A DNA stretch of 64,000 nt from an uncultured Prevotellaceae bacterium (GTDB lineage Bacteria > Bacteroidota > Bacteroidia > Bacteroidales > Bacteroidaceae): assembly GCA_900316265.1 (NCBI GenBank), contig ONCH01000016.1:1-64000 (forward strand), written 5' to 3'. Both the position numbers and the translations under genes were made by a program. Shown here piece after piece: positions 52,719 through 61,573 of this stretch (positions are counted from its first letter, which is position 1; each line of letters begins with the position of its first letter). Under the pieces are notes generated by a model, which was given only the letters and a program-made list of their open reading frames with translations, searched no databases and was not told the origin of the DNA.

Positions 52719-53914
52719 TGAAAATGTTCCGCATATTAGCGTTGTCGTTTCTCTTTTGCGCAACAAGTTTGAAAGCGACTGATGACGACATGCCCATCAT
52801 TGCATATAAAGGCGTTCCCTACTGGCAGACTTCAGAAGAGAACTTTCGCATTTTCCGCGAGTGCGGTTTTACGATAAGTTTGGACAGCTACCCCTCAATT
52901 GAATCGATGGTAAAAGCTTGCCGATGTGCAAATAAATATGGCATTAAGATATTAGGACGGTGCCCAGAGATAACAAGCAAGCCAACACTAATGGCCAATA
53001 CACTGAAAAACGAAAACGGCTTCTTCGGATATATGATGCAGGATGAGCCGTCTGTTCCAGAAATCATAGAGCGCCAGAAAGAGATAGAACGCCTGATAAC
53101 GGTTGATAGCAGCCACGTTTTCTACATCAACCTTCTTTCTTACCAAAGGCAAGACTGGTTTGAAAAAAGCACCCAAGCGAAAACCTTTACAGAATATCTG
53201 AAAGCTCTTTCTGCCACTTCCTGTCAATATTTGTCATTCGATTATTATCCTATTACCACAGCAGGCATACGTCCCACATGGTATTATAATCTGGAGATGG
53301 TACGTCAGGAAAGTCTGGCATCAGGAAAACCCTTCTGGGGCTTCGTACTATCTGTCCCCCATAACGTACCTTTCACTCCTGGCACCTACTATCCCACTCC
53401 AACTTTGGCTTCACTCCGTTTGCAGGTCTATTCCAACTTAGCCTACGGCGCACAAGGCATCCAGTATTTCACCTACTGGACTCCAAAACCTATCAACTTC
53501 GAATACCATGATGGTCCTATCAGCTTTGAAGGCAAGAAAACCAGCACGTATGAAGTGGTCCAGCAGATGAACCGCGAGGTAAGGACCATCGCCAAGCTAT
53601 TCTATGGCGCCCGTGTGCTCAGCGTCCATCATTTAGGAGTCGTTCCAGAAGGCACCACCCGTCAACAGAAGATGCCCGTCAATATCCGCTCACTGAAGAT
53701 TGTGGGCAAGCAAGGCGCCATCATCTCACAAATAGAGAAAAATGGCCTTCGCTACCTCGCCATCGTCAACAAGAGCCACGAGGAGAACCTGACCGTCCGC
53801 CTCCGCTATCTCAACAGCAAGCCACGCCAACTCACCAAGCAACTAAAAGCGGTGGCCGTCAAGTCCACCTATACCGTTACCCCTGGCGACCTCCTACTCT
53901 TCCGACTTAGATAA
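52715..53914 (+). CDS. Secreted TIM-barrel glycoside-hydrolase-like protein
   Basis: The protein of 399 residues has a signal peptide (to about 22, SLKAT). The sequence reads like a (beta/alpha)8 barrel related to beta-galactosidase/GH42-type or glycan-processing hydrolases: YKGVPYWQTSEENFRIFRECGF, GYMMQDEP (Glu possible acid/base), SFDYYPI, FWGFVLSVPH, SNLAYGAQGIQYFTYWTP. About 300-399 look like a C-terminal beta domain. It may trim the polymer in the periplasm. The exact GH family is not recognised. Its ATG overlaps the stop of the previous gene (ATGA). It ends the operon. Confidence 0.68.
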   Translation: MMKMFRILALSFLFCATSLKATDDDMPIIAYKGVPYWQTSEENFRIFRECGFTISLDSYPSIESMVKACRCANKYGIKILGRCPEITSKPTLMANTLKNENGFFGYMMQDEPSVPEIIERQKEIERLITVDSSHVFYINLLSYQRQDWFEKSTQAKTFTEYLKALSATSCQYLSFDYYPITTAGIRPTWYYNLEMVRQESLASGKPFWGFVLSVPHNVPFTPGTYYPTPTLASLRLQVYSNLAYGAQGIQYFTYWTPKPINFEYHDGPISFEGKKTSTYEVVQQMNREVRTIAKLFYGARVLSVHHLGVVPEGTTRQQKMPVNIRSLKIVGKQGAIISQIEKNGLRYLAIVNKSHEENLTVRLRYLNSKPRQLTKQLKAVAVKSTYTVTPGDLLLFRLR

Positions 53915-54100
53915 GTGAAAAATATGACAGGCCTGGTACTTGTCATTTTCAACAGGGAACATCTATTACATTTATGCGATTTCCAGCGAAAAATTTCTGA
54001 GAAAAATTTGCAAAAAGTTGCTCAAACCTTCACTCATCTTCTGAAACATCGATGTACAAATGGTGCAATGCAGTGCATGTTTAAAGATTATGACAACACT

Positions 54101-54413
54101 AACCTACACTTTTTTTTGTTTTTGATCGAAAATCACAAATAACTTCGACATTTCAAATACTTTGTTTGAAGAATTATTTTACTTGTCAAACAAAGTGTTT
54201 ATATGCTCCAAACACAGTGTTTGAGCCCTAAAACAGGCTGTTTGACATATAAAACAAAAATTAAAACAGCTTATTATTCAGTAATTTAGCTATATTCTTG
54301 AGCGGATTAGTAAAAGATATTGTCAAAAAGTGTAGATTACTCATTTTATTTTATAACAACCTACACTAATTAATACCTTGTATATCAGCATGTTAAACGA
54401 AATAGTGTAGGTT
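54101..54413. repeat. Four copies of AACCTACACT in alternating orientation
   Basis: AACCTACACT at 54101-54110 and 54358-54367; inverse AGTGTAGGTT at 54404-54413 and, with one mismatch, AGTGTAGATT at 54329-54338. Copies three and four form a perfect 10-bp inverted repeat with a 36-base spacer. Confidence 0.7.
54159..54243. repeat. Three AAACA-N3-TGTTT palindromes at 21-22-base spacing, plus an 11-bp inverted repeat
   Basis: AAACAaagTGTTT (54188-54200), AAACAcagTGTTT (54210-54222) and AAACAggcTGTTT (54231-54243) start 22 and 21 bases apart, about two helical turns. The first also takes part in a perfect inverted repeat, ACTTTGTTTGA (54159-54169) with TCAAACAAAGT (54186-54196). The spacing and dyad symmetry are what an array of protein-binding sites would show. 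Confidence 0.75.
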
Positions 54414-54522
54414 TAAGTCATTTTTTATTAAATTTTCTCAGAAAAATTTTTCCGCGTTAAACACGTTTTTTTGCATTTTCAACACCAAAATATCAGATTT
54501 TGGTTAAAAATATGCAGGAAAT

Positions 54523-54577
54523 AGCTGTATCCTGACGCTACTTAGCTGTACCAGATTGCAAATCAGCTGTATCCTGA
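54523..54577. repeat. Three direct repeats AGCTGTAyC at exactly 21-base period
   Basis: AGCTGTATCCTGA (54523-54535), AGCTGTACCAGA (54544-54555) and AGCTGTATCCTGA (54565-54577). The starts are 21 bases apart. They end about 100 bases before the -7 elements of the following operon. Confidence 0.75.
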
Positions 54578-54679
54578 GACTAATCAACTTTACTGTCTAT
54601 GACAGGTAGCAGTCTCGTCACATCACAAGAATCAAAACTTTTTTTCGTTTATTTTCTTCGTTTTGTGCAAAAAAATCAC

Positions 54680-54717
54680 TATTTTTGTAGCCACAAGCTG
54701 AAAAAGTCGTACCTTTG
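54680..54717 (+). promoter_or_regulatory. Two -7 elements (TATTTTTG and TACCTTTG) for the glycosyltransferase operon
   Basis: TATTTTTG (54680-54687) and TACCTTTG (54710-54717) lie 30 bases apart ahead of the ATG at 54736. The second leaves a leader of about 12 bases. The repeat arrays upstream may control them. Confidence 0.6.
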
Positions 54718-54735
54718 TAGGCTGAAACCACAAAA

Positions 54736-55671
54736 ATGACATTCTCTATCACCATACCCGCCTACAAGTTACGCTTCCTCGACGAGGCCATCAAGAGCGT
54801 GATTGCCCAGACCTACCAGGACTGGCAACTCGTCATTGTGGACGATTGTTCGCCAGAAGACCTGAAGGGTATCGTGGAGCCATACCTTGCGGACAGTCGA
54901 GTGGAATACTACCGCAACGAGAAGAATTGTGGGGCTGTGGACGTGGTGGACAACTGGAACATCTGCCTCAGCCACTGCACAGGCGACTACGTTATCTGCA
55001 TGGGTGATGACGACCGCCTGCTGCCCTGCTGTCTGGAGGAACTCAGCAAAACCATTGACAAGTATCCTGAGCTGAATGTCTATCATCTGCAAACAGAGAT
55101 TATTGATGAGAGCGGCAAAATCATAGAGACGCTGGAAGAAAGACCAGAGCAAGAAGACGTCCTGTCACTCATGACCAAGAGATGGGAAGGACGGAAACAG
55201 TATATCGGCGACTTCTGCTATAGCCGAAAACACCTGAACGCCTTTGGCGGCTATTACCCACTCCCCTATGCCTGGGGAAGTGATGACATCACCCTATTCA
55301 GAGCTGCACTGCCTTCAGGAATAGCTAATGTGAGCCGGACTGGTTTTCAATATAGGGAGAACCAATACAGTATATCTCTGGCACATAATGACGCAGAAAA
55401 GGTTGCTACCGTCCTACTGCAAAGGGAATGGTATCAAAAGGCCTTTGCAGAACTGATTCCGCAGGGTGTTTTTCCTAAAACAGACATTCAGAACGCCCTA
55501 AACTCCATGAACGGATTTGTGAGAGGACTTATCATTGGTCATATAAAAAGAGACCTCAAGCAAGGAGGCGTTCACAAGTATTGGTATTGGCTATGGAACT
55601 ACCCCAAACAGGTGCTTTCCTACCTCACCATGATAAAAATTTACATCCTCTCAATCACTCAAAGGCCATGA
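54736..55671 (+). CDS. GT2 family glycosyltransferase
   Basis: The 311-residue enzyme begins FSITIPAYKLRFLDEAIKSV and has QLVIVDDCSPEDL, ICMGDDDRLLP (the DXD block) and YAWGSDDITLFRAA, all typical GT2. It should add a sugar to a lipid-linked acceptor. First gene of a rightward run; it overlaps the next gene by four bases (ATGA). Confidence 0.9.
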   Translation: MTFSITIPAYKLRFLDEAIKSVIAQTYQDWQLVIVDDCSPEDLKGIVEPYLADSRVEYYRNEKNCGAVDVVDNWNICLSHCTGDYVICMGDDDRLLPCCLEELSKTIDKYPELNVYHLQTEIIDESGKIIETLEERPEQEDVLSLMTKRWEGRKQYIGDFCYSRKHLNAFGGYYPLPYAWGSDDITLFRAALPSGIANVSRTGFQYRENQYSISLAHNDAEKVATVLLQREWYQKAFAELIPQGVFPKTDIQNALNSMNGFVRGLIIGHIKRDLKQGGVHKYWYWLWNYPKQVLSYLTMIKIYILSITQRP

Positions 55672-56852
55672 AACAAAGAAAAATTGCATATATCTCAGAA
55701 ACGGTACTGACAGACTGCGACTTGCCTTTGCTCCATGAGTTGTCAAAAGAGGTTGTCGTGGACTATTACATCGTTGTAACCAACAATTCCAGGCAAGGGA
55801 CTCTCATAGACCTGACCCTGAAAGAAAAAGGCGGCATCTATCGTGCGACGGAATATCCTGAGCTGAAAGTCCTTGAGAAATGGATGGACCTGAACCACGT
55901 CTTTGTAGTCAACAAGCCCGTCAACCACTTTTGGGAATGGATTAATTTTGCGATTGCTTGGAAGGGAGTGCAACTGTTTAAAAAGCAGCATTACGACATC
56001 ATCCATCTCACATGGCCCCTACGCTACTGTTCGTTTGCATTGTATTTGTTGCGTAAGAAGATGGTCATCACCATGCACGACCCCATACCCCACTCCAGCC
56101 AGATGACATTCATCAAAAACTTCCATCGTTTTTGTTGCATACGGTTTACGCCTGATTTCATCCTATTAAACAAGACACAAAAGGCTCCATTCATCAAGGC
56201 ATATGGCATCAGCGAGTCAAGGGTCCACCTGTCAAGACTCAGCATCTATACCCATCTCAAGGAGTCGGCATCTGCCCCACGCTTCTGCTCAAATCCATAC
56301 ATCTTGTTTATTGGCAGCATCCATTCACATAAAGGTATAGAATATTTATGTGAGGCGATGGAACCCATCATTAACGATCTGCCAGACATGCATGTCATCA
56401 TTGCAGGCAAAGGGCAATTCTATTTCGACATCTCACGATATGAGAAGAATCCCAATTATATGTTCATTAACCGATATATATCGAACGAGGAACTAGTCTC
56501 ACTCATCTCCAACAGCATTGCTGTGGTCTGTCCTTATATCGACGCCACACAAAGCGGAGTCATCATGTCAGCCTTTGCCCTTAACAAACCAGTTATTGCA
56601 ACGAATGTCGGAGCACTGCCAGAAACGGTCGAAGACGGACGTTATGGTTTGCTGGTACCTCTTAAAGACAGTAAGGCATTAGAGCGTGCCATCAGACAGA
56701 TTATCCAGCCTGGCATAGCCCAGCAGATGTCTGAAAACATAGCCCACGACTATTCTGCCGGCGTTCATTCCTGGAGCTCGATAGCATCGGGAATGCTGGA
56801 CATATACGATACCATCATCAATAGAAGGAAGACCCATGACAAGACTCATTAA
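55668..56852 (+). CDS. GT4 family glycosyltransferase
   Basis: I use the ATG at 55668 (394 residues, [14 protein letters not shown]), which overlaps the previous stop; an upstream start at 55581 lies within the previous gene. GT-B features: [80 protein letters not shown]. The donor-binding E-x7-E is altered to Q-x-x-x, as [12 protein letters not shown] has no Glu at the first position, so donor binding may differ. It overlaps the acyltransferase gene by 17 bases. Confidence 0.87.
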   Translation: MKQRKIAYISETVLTDCDLPLLHELSKEVVVDYYIVVTNNSRQGTLIDLTLKEKGGIYRATEYPELKVLEKWMDLNHVFVVNKPVNHFWEWINFAIAWKGVQLFKKQHYDIIHLTWPLRYCSFALYLLRKKMVITMHDPIPHSSQMTFIKNFHRFCCIRFTPDFILLNKTQKAPFIKAYGISESRVHLSRLSIYTHLKESASAPRFCSNPYILFIGSIHSHKGIEYLCEAMEPIINDLPDMHVIIAGKGQFYFDISRYEKNPNYMFINRYISNEELVSLISNSIAVVCPYIDATQSGVIMSAFALNKPVIATNVGALPETVEDGRYGLLVPLKDSKALERAIRQIIQPGIAQQMSENIAHDYSAGVHSWSSIASGMLDIYDTIINRRKTHDKTH

Positions 56853-57399
56853 GGCACTGACCAACAGACTATATACGGTACTTCACCGCAACCGTTTCGC
56901 CCATTTTGGCAGGCATTCTCACATAGGATGGAAAGCCATGCGACTGGAAGGGCTTGGATATATCTCTGTAGGTGACAACACCTATATTGCCCCAGACGTC
57001 CAACTTACAGCATGGGATAGTCGCAAAGGGCAACACTTCACGCCAACCATTACCATTGGTAACGATTGCACTATTAGGGAACACTCTCATATCTCAGCCA
57101 TCAACAAAATAGTGATTGGTCATCATCTGTTGACAGGTACCAATGTACTCATCACCGACAACTCACATGGCGAGAGCACCCGTGAAGACATGAGCATCCC
57201 CGTTGACGAACGACTCCTCGTCAGTAAAGGACCTGTAGTCATTGGCAACAACGTGTGGTTGGGCAACAACGTGTGCGTCATGCCAGGAGTAACCATTGGA
57301 GACGGAGCCATCATCGGGGCAAACTGCGTAGTGACTCATGACATTCCAGCATATAGCGTCGCTGGCGGAATACCCGCTAAAGTGATCAAACAACTATAG
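56836..57399 (+). CDS. Hexapeptide-repeat acyltransferase (CatB/WbbJ-like)
   Basis: The 187-residue protein has left-handed beta-helix hexapeptide repeats ([67 protein letters not shown]) and the usual C-terminus [15 protein letters not shown]. The active-site-like [11 protein letters not shown] loop corresponds to the His-containing loop of O-acetyltransferases. It probably acetylates a sugar of the repeat unit using acetyl-CoA in the cytoplasm. Confidence 0.9.
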   Translation: MTRLIKALTNRLYTVLHRNRFAHFGRHSHIGWKAMRLEGLGYISVGDNTYIAPDVQLTAWDSRKGQHFTPTITIGNDCTIREHSHISAINKIVIGHHLLTGTNVLITDNSHGESTREDMSIPVDERLLVSKGPVVIGNNVWLGNNVCVMPGVTIGDGAIIGANCVVTHDIPAYSVAGGIPAKVIKQL

Positions 57400-57416
57400 A
57401 ACAACAAAGATATCAC

Positions 57417-58580
57417 ATGAATATAAAACCAAGAATCATAGGATTATACCTACCACAATATCATCCCATACCCGAAAACGACGAGTGGTGGGGAAAGGGA
57501 TTCACCGAATGGACAAACGTGGCTCAAGCCCGGCCTCAGTTCCGAGGCCATTACCAGCCCCGCATACCTGCAGACTTAGGATTTTACGACCTTCGCCTGC
57601 CAGAAGTGCGCGAACAGCAGGCTGAGCTGGCCCGCGAAGCAGGACTGGAGGGTTTCTGCTACTACCACTACTGGATGGGCAACGGCCGACAACTGCTGGA
57701 ACGTCCTTTCAACGAAGTGTTGGCAAGTGGAAAGCCCGACTTCCCTTTCTGTCTCTGTTGGGCCAACCACGACTGGACCAACAAGACATGGCAAAAAGGC
57801 ACCAGTCTGCGCAAAGACCCAATGATTGCACAGATGCAATACAGCGCTGAGGATTATCGCCGTCATTTCAACTATGTACTGCCGGCTTTCCGTGACCATC
57901 GCTATATTAAGGTTGACGGGAAACCACTATTTGCCATCTGGGCACCACGGGATATTCCCTCAGCACGACAGTTCATAGATCTTTGGCAACAACTGGCACG
58001 TGAGAACGGACTGCCAGGTATCCATTTTGTAGGCTATACTCAGAATTCGTCTGGTAAATCTACTAAAAACGGCAAGATGACTCTTTGGGATGCTAATCAA
58101 GCCGCTGAGCGATACCAGGAAGTCCTCGATCTGGGCTTTGATGCTGTCATGTCATACGGATTGGGGCGAGCCCAAACGATCTGCAATGGCAAGTTGCGCA
58201 AGGTGCTCTATTATCTATCATATAATAAAAAGTTCATACCACCTATTCCCATGCGTACTGACTATGCCAAAGTCATGAGCCACTATTATGTTGACGAGGA
58301 CAGATGGGACAATGTTTATCCAACCCTCATGCCACAGTGGGATCGTACTCCCAGAGAAGGATACCGTAGCGACCCACTCACCAACAGCACTCCAGAGAAA
58401 TTCCAAAGAAGCATTGAGGAAGCCATTGCCCTGCTGAAAGACAAACAGCCAGAGCATCAGATTCTTTTCCTCAAATCATGGAACGAATGGGGAGAAGGTA
58501 ATTATGTTGAGCCTGATTTAAAGTTTGGACACGGCTATCTACAGGCCATTCGCCAAGCTATTGAATCATCAAAAGAATAA
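57417..58580 (+). CDS. WbsX-like protein (GH99-type fold)
   Basis: The 387-residue protein has the signatures of the WbsX/GTWbsX family: IIGLYLPQYHPIPENDEWWGKGFTEWTNV, GFCYYHYWMGNGRQLLE, FCLCWANHDWT and LKSWNEWGEGNYVEPD. These proteins share a fold with GH99 endo-mannosidases and occur in many O-antigen and capsule loci as presumed glycosyltransferases or hydrolases; the actual reaction is unknown. It is intracellular, as there is no signal peptide. The gene lies 17 bases after the acyltransferase gene and 5 bases before the next. Confidence 0.88.
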   Translation: MNIKPRIIGLYLPQYHPIPENDEWWGKGFTEWTNVAQARPQFRGHYQPRIPADLGFYDLRLPEVREQQAELAREAGLEGFCYYHYWMGNGRQLLERPFNEVLASGKPDFPFCLCWANHDWTNKTWQKGTSLRKDPMIAQMQYSAEDYRRHFNYVLPAFRDHRYIKVDGKPLFAIWAPRDIPSARQFIDLWQQLARENGLPGIHFVGYTQNSSGKSTKNGKMTLWDANQAAERYQEVLDLGFDAVMSYGLGRAQTICNGKLRKVLYYLSYNKKFIPPIPMRTDYAKVMSHYYVDEDRWDNVYPTLMPQWDRTPREGYRSDPLTNSTPEKFQRSIEEAIALLKDKQPEHQILFLKSWNEWGEGNYVEPDLKFGHGYLQAIRQAIESSKE

Positions 58581-58585
58581 AAACA

Positions 58586-59620
58586 ATGAAGAAAGTATCA
58601 TTCTTGGGACACTTTGCTTTTGGCGTTGACAAAGCAAACGGTCAGACTATCAAGACCAAAATATTAGGCGAGGAACTGAAACGTCAGGTAGGTGAAGACC
58701 AGGTTGACTTCTACGACACCATGGGCAAATGGCTTTTTGTACTGAAAATGCCGTTTATCCTACTTCATATGCTCAGAAACTATCAGAATGTGGTAATCCA
58801 ACCTGCTTATAAGGGGGTACGTCTCATCGTACCTTGTCTGGTGCTGCTGAACCTATTTTTCCATCGTAAACTGCATTACATTGTCCTCGGTGGCTGGCTT
58901 CCAAGCTTCGTAGGGAAATACCCTATTCTTAGATGGTCGCTAAAACGACTTGATGGCATGTATTGCGAAACCCACCTTATTCAGAACGAACTCAAAGCAC
59001 TTGGACAGGAAAAGCTCATGTACCTACCAAACTGCAAACAGTTATCCATTCTTGATGAAAGCGAACTCACTACATCGTCGAAAGCTCCTTTCCGTGTCTG
59101 CACCTTCTCACGTGTCAATCAGACAAAGGGAATCACGGAGGCTATAGAAGCAGTTAACAGAATAAACAGGGAGAAAGGAAAGACCATTTACACACTTGAC
59201 ATCTATGGACTTGTGGAAGATGAGAAATGGTTTAGAAATCTCATGGATGGACAGCCAGATACCATACACTACGGAGGCATCATTCCTTACGACCAGTCCG
59301 TCAGTGTTTTGCGCCAGTACTTCTGCTTGCTTTTCCCATCCTATCATGCTGGCGAAGGATTTGCCGCTACCATGATTGATGCCTATGCTGCAGGTCTGCC
59401 CCCTATTGCCACACGATGGCGCTCCAACCCCGAAGTTGTTGAAGACGGAGTTACCGGTTTGCTTATCACTCCCCACTCTGTAGACGAATTGGTCGGAAAA
59501 TTGCAGGAGATCGCTGAGAACCCGGCCATCATCGACCGCATGCGCCCTGCATGCGTCAAGCGTGCTGCACTGTTCCAGCCATCAAGTGCGATCGCACCGC
59601 TTATTCAGAATCTAAAATAG
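58586..59620 (+). CDS. GT4-like glycosyltransferase
   Basis: The 344-residue protein has a GT-B fold: FLGHFAFGVDKANGQTIKT, LGGWLPSFVGKYP, CTFSRVNQTKGITEAIEAV and LLFPSYHAGEGFAATMIDAYAAGLPPIATRWRSNPE. The donor site reads EGFAATMID, close to the E-x7-E pattern with Asp. It is a little shorter than average for GT4. It probably acts on the same repeat unit as the neighbours. Confidence 0.86.
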   Translation: MKKVSFLGHFAFGVDKANGQTIKTKILGEELKRQVGEDQVDFYDTMGKWLFVLKMPFILLHMLRNYQNVVIQPAYKGVRLIVPCLVLLNLFFHRKLHYIVLGGWLPSFVGKYPILRWSLKRLDGMYCETHLIQNELKALGQEKLMYLPNCKQLSILDESELTTSSKAPFRVCTFSRVNQTKGITEAIEAVNRINREKGKTIYTLDIYGLVEDEKWFRNLMDGQPDTIHYGGIIPYDQSVSVLRQYFCLLFPSYHAGEGFAATMIDAYAAGLPPIATRWRSNPEVVEDGVTGLLITPHSVDELVGKLQEIAENPAIIDRMRPACVKRAALFQPSSAIAPLIQNLK

Positions 59621-59648
59621 CTCATTTATACATAAAACAGATACTTCA

Positions 59649-60560
59649 ATGGCACTCACACGATATAACATGAAGCGTTGGCTTCTCATGCTTCAAGGCA
59701 AAAGCTTATTCCATGTCAATCAGGAAATTGGAAAATGCTTTACAAAGACCGGCTTGACAGGCTATTATAACGACCTTACAGAAAAAGTGACACACGAGCC
59801 AGACCTGCTTGACAGCGACCAGCTACCTCTACACCCTACTGCTTCTGGCGAGAAGGTGTATTTCCCCGTTGCTGTCTTCCAATATGGTTTTGGAGCTTAC
59901 GACCTCTATCTGCAGAATGGTGATGAACGCTGCCTCAAAAAGTTCCTGGAGTGTGCAAAGTGGGCTATCGACAACCAAGAGCCATCCGGTGCATGGAATA
60001 ATTTCTTCTTCAGCTATCCACAAGCTCCCTATGGAGCTATGGCTCAGGGTGAAGGAGCCTCCATCATGCTTCGAGTTTACAAACGCACAGGTGAAGAGCG
60101 CTATCTTCATGCCGCCAAGCGAGCTCTTGACTTTATGCTGAAACCTTTAGACCAAGGTGGAACATGTGTCTACGAACAGGGAATGCCTGTGCTAATGGAG
60201 TATACTCACCTGCCTGCCGTCATGAATGGATGGATATATGCATGGTTAGGACTTTATGACTATGTTGTTGTAACAGGCGATAACGGCTATTATAAAGAGA
60301 TGATGGACAAATCGCTTGAGGCCTTGGAACAGCGTATGCCCCTCTTTACCACCAACTACTGGAGTAAATACGATTTGGCAAAACGAATAGCCAGTCCTTT
60401 CTACCATCACATGCATATCGCCTTAATGCAGGCTATGTATCAGCTCACCGGTCACCAAATATTTAATGAATATGGACAGCGTTGGCAGCACTATGAGCAA
60501 CGTCGTCTGAACAGATACCGTGCTTTTTGTATGAAGGTCTGGCAGAAAATCTGGGAATAG
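59649..60560 (+). CDS. D-glucuronyl C5-epimerase-like protein
   Basis: The protein of 303 residues resembles the C-terminal catalytic domain of D-glucuronyl C5-epimerase (Glce family): VYFPVAVFQYGFGAYDLYLQ, PSGAWNN, YGAMAQGEGASIMLRVY, PAVMNGWIYAWLGLYDY and YDLAKRIASPFYHHMHIALMQ, which is like the tyrosine-containing active site of the heparosan epimerase. It has no signal peptide, so it would act before export or on lipid-linked units. If active it converts glucuronate to iduronate residues in the polymer. The gene ends before a terminator, so it closes the operon. Confidence 0.8.
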   Translation: MALTRYNMKRWLLMLQGKSLFHVNQEIGKCFTKTGLTGYYNDLTEKVTHEPDLLDSDQLPLHPTASGEKVYFPVAVFQYGFGAYDLYLQNGDERCLKKFLECAKWAIDNQEPSGAWNNFFFSYPQAPYGAMAQGEGASIMLRVYKRTGEERYLHAAKRALDFMLKPLDQGGTCVYEQGMPVLMEYTHLPAVMNGWIYAWLGLYDYVVVTGDNGYYKEMMDKSLEALEQRMPLFTTNYWSKYDLAKRIASPFYHHMHIALMQAMYQLTGHQIFNEYGQRWQHYEQRRLNRYRAFCMKVWQKIWE

Positions 60561-60578
60561 TTTTCGATACTCCGCTCG

Positions 60579-60606
60579 AAAAAGCCAAAATAAAATTTGG
60601 CTTTTT
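60579..60606 (+). terminator. Terminator after the epimerase gene, overlapped by a second hairpin
   Basis: AAAAAGCCAAA (60579-60589) pairs perfectly with TTTGGCTTTTT (60596-60606). A second hairpin, TTTTCGA (60561-60567) with TCGAAAA (60576-60582), shares bases 60579-60582 with the terminator stem, so the two compete. Confidence 0.75.
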
Positions 60607-60619
60607 GCTCACTTATTCG

Positions 60620-60627
60620 TACCTTTG
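60620..60627 (+). promoter_or_regulatory. -7 promoter element TACCTTTG for the last glycosyltransferase gene
   Basis: CGTACCTTTGCAGCC, 25 bases before the ATG at 60653, directly downstream of the terminator. Confidence 0.65.
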
Positions 60628-60652
60628 CAGCCACTAAGCGAAAAAGTGACGA

Positions 60653-61447
60653 ATGAGACCAGAGTTAGTATCAGTTATCATGCCTACCTACAATGCCGGC
60701 AAATTCCTTGCTGACAGCATTGAGAGCATACTCTCACAGACGTATGCCAACCTGGAATTGCTGATTACTGACGACTGCTCTACCGACGGAACCATTGACA
60801 TTCTCAAGGACTTTTCCCAACGCGACAAGCGTGTCAAAGTGAAGTATCTCAAGAGCAATGTCGGTCCAGCTATTGCCCGCAACCGTTCTATCGAGCGTGC
60901 CAAGGGCCGCTACATCGCCTTCTGCGACTGCGACGACCGTTGGATGCCTGAGAAGCTGGAGCGCCAGATAGCCCTCATGACCCGTAAGGACTGTGCATTG
61001 TGCAGCTCGTCATATCTCATCTGCGACGACAATAATCAGCTGACGGGTATTAACATCTCGCCCAAGCACCTGACTTTAGGCATGTTGAAGCGTGACAACA
61101 AGATTGGCTGCCTGACGGCCATCTACGACATCAAGCGCCTGGGCCATAAGTTCTACATGCCTGCCATCCGCAAGCGTCAAGACTGGGCACTGTTCCTGAA
61201 CATCCTGAAAGAGTGCCAGATATGCTTCTGCGTCACAGAGCCTCTGGCCTACTACCGCAATCGCCAGAATTCGGTGTCGAGCAACAAGCTGTCGCTCGTC
61301 AAGTACAACGTCAACGTCTATGAAACGGTATTTGGCTACACATGCATACGTGCGTACATCTATTTTTTCCTTATATTCATGCCGACCTACCTTGTCAAGG
61401 TACTGAAGCGTAACGCTGACAGCAAGCGTTTCCTTCAAATGAAATAA
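60653..61447 (+). CDS. GT2 family glycosyltransferase
   Basis: The 264-residue enzyme has the complete GT2 set: VSVIMPTYNAGKFLADSI, ELLITDDCSTDGTIDIL, NVGPAIARNRSIERAKG, FCDCDDRWMPEKLE (DxDD) and IRKRQDWALFLNIL. Similar enzymes start O-antigen or capsule side chains. The C-terminal amphipathic helix (about 225-250, YIYFFLIFMPTYL) may bind the membrane. Confidence 0.9.
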   Translation: MRPELVSVIMPTYNAGKFLADSIESILSQTYANLELLITDDCSTDGTIDILKDFSQRDKRVKVKYLKSNVGPAIARNRSIERAKGRYIAFCDCDDRWMPEKLERQIALMTRKDCALCSSSYLICDDNNQLTGINISPKHLTLGMLKRDNKIGCLTAIYDIKRLGHKFYMPAIRKRQDWALFLNILKECQICFCVTEPLAYYRNRQNSVSSNKLSLVKYNVNVYETVFGYTCIRAYIYFFLIFMPTYLVKVLKRNADSKRFLQMK

Positions 61448-61573
61448 TCTATATGATATTAAGAGCTTCGTCTAACACCTCAACCATAGAAAAAAAATCT
61501 CGAATGCACACAATAAATAGACGCGTGCGTACGTTCCATTATACAGAAGACTGAAGCACACAGACTATAGTTC

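Larger units (their letters stand above)
53986..54456. repeat. Two inverse copies of an AAATTT-CTGAGAAAA element
   Basis: GCGAAAAATTTCTGAGAAAA (53986-54005, continuing ATTTGC) and, on the other strand from 54456, GCGGAAAAATTTTTCTGAGA (continuing AAATTT) are similar over about 25 bases with small indels. They face each other 470 bases apart like terminal inverted repeats of a small non-autonomous element. As the element is nearly palindromic, two hairpins are an alternative. Confidence 0.5.
53915..54735. other. 820-base non-coding repeat island
   Basis: No good gene is seen here. A 75-codon frame at 53915-54142, opening with GTG directly after the previous stop, has no recognisable feature. 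Instead the stretch has at least four families of ordered repeats: two inverse copies of a palindromic AAATTTyTGAGAAAA element (53986-54011, 54430-54456), four AACCTACACT copies, three AAACA-N3-TGTTT palindromes and three AGCTGTAyC copies at a 21-base period, then two promoters. It separates the export operon from the glycosyltransferase operon. Confidence 0.7.

Noticed and set aside
53915..54142. 75-codon frame with GTG start
   Set aside because: It starts at the base after the previous stop, has no recognisable features and crosses repeat elements, so chance is the better explanation.
54523..54585. Possible CRISPR array
   Set aside because: Only three imperfect 12-13-base copies with 8-9-base gaps and no cas genes; not CRISPR.
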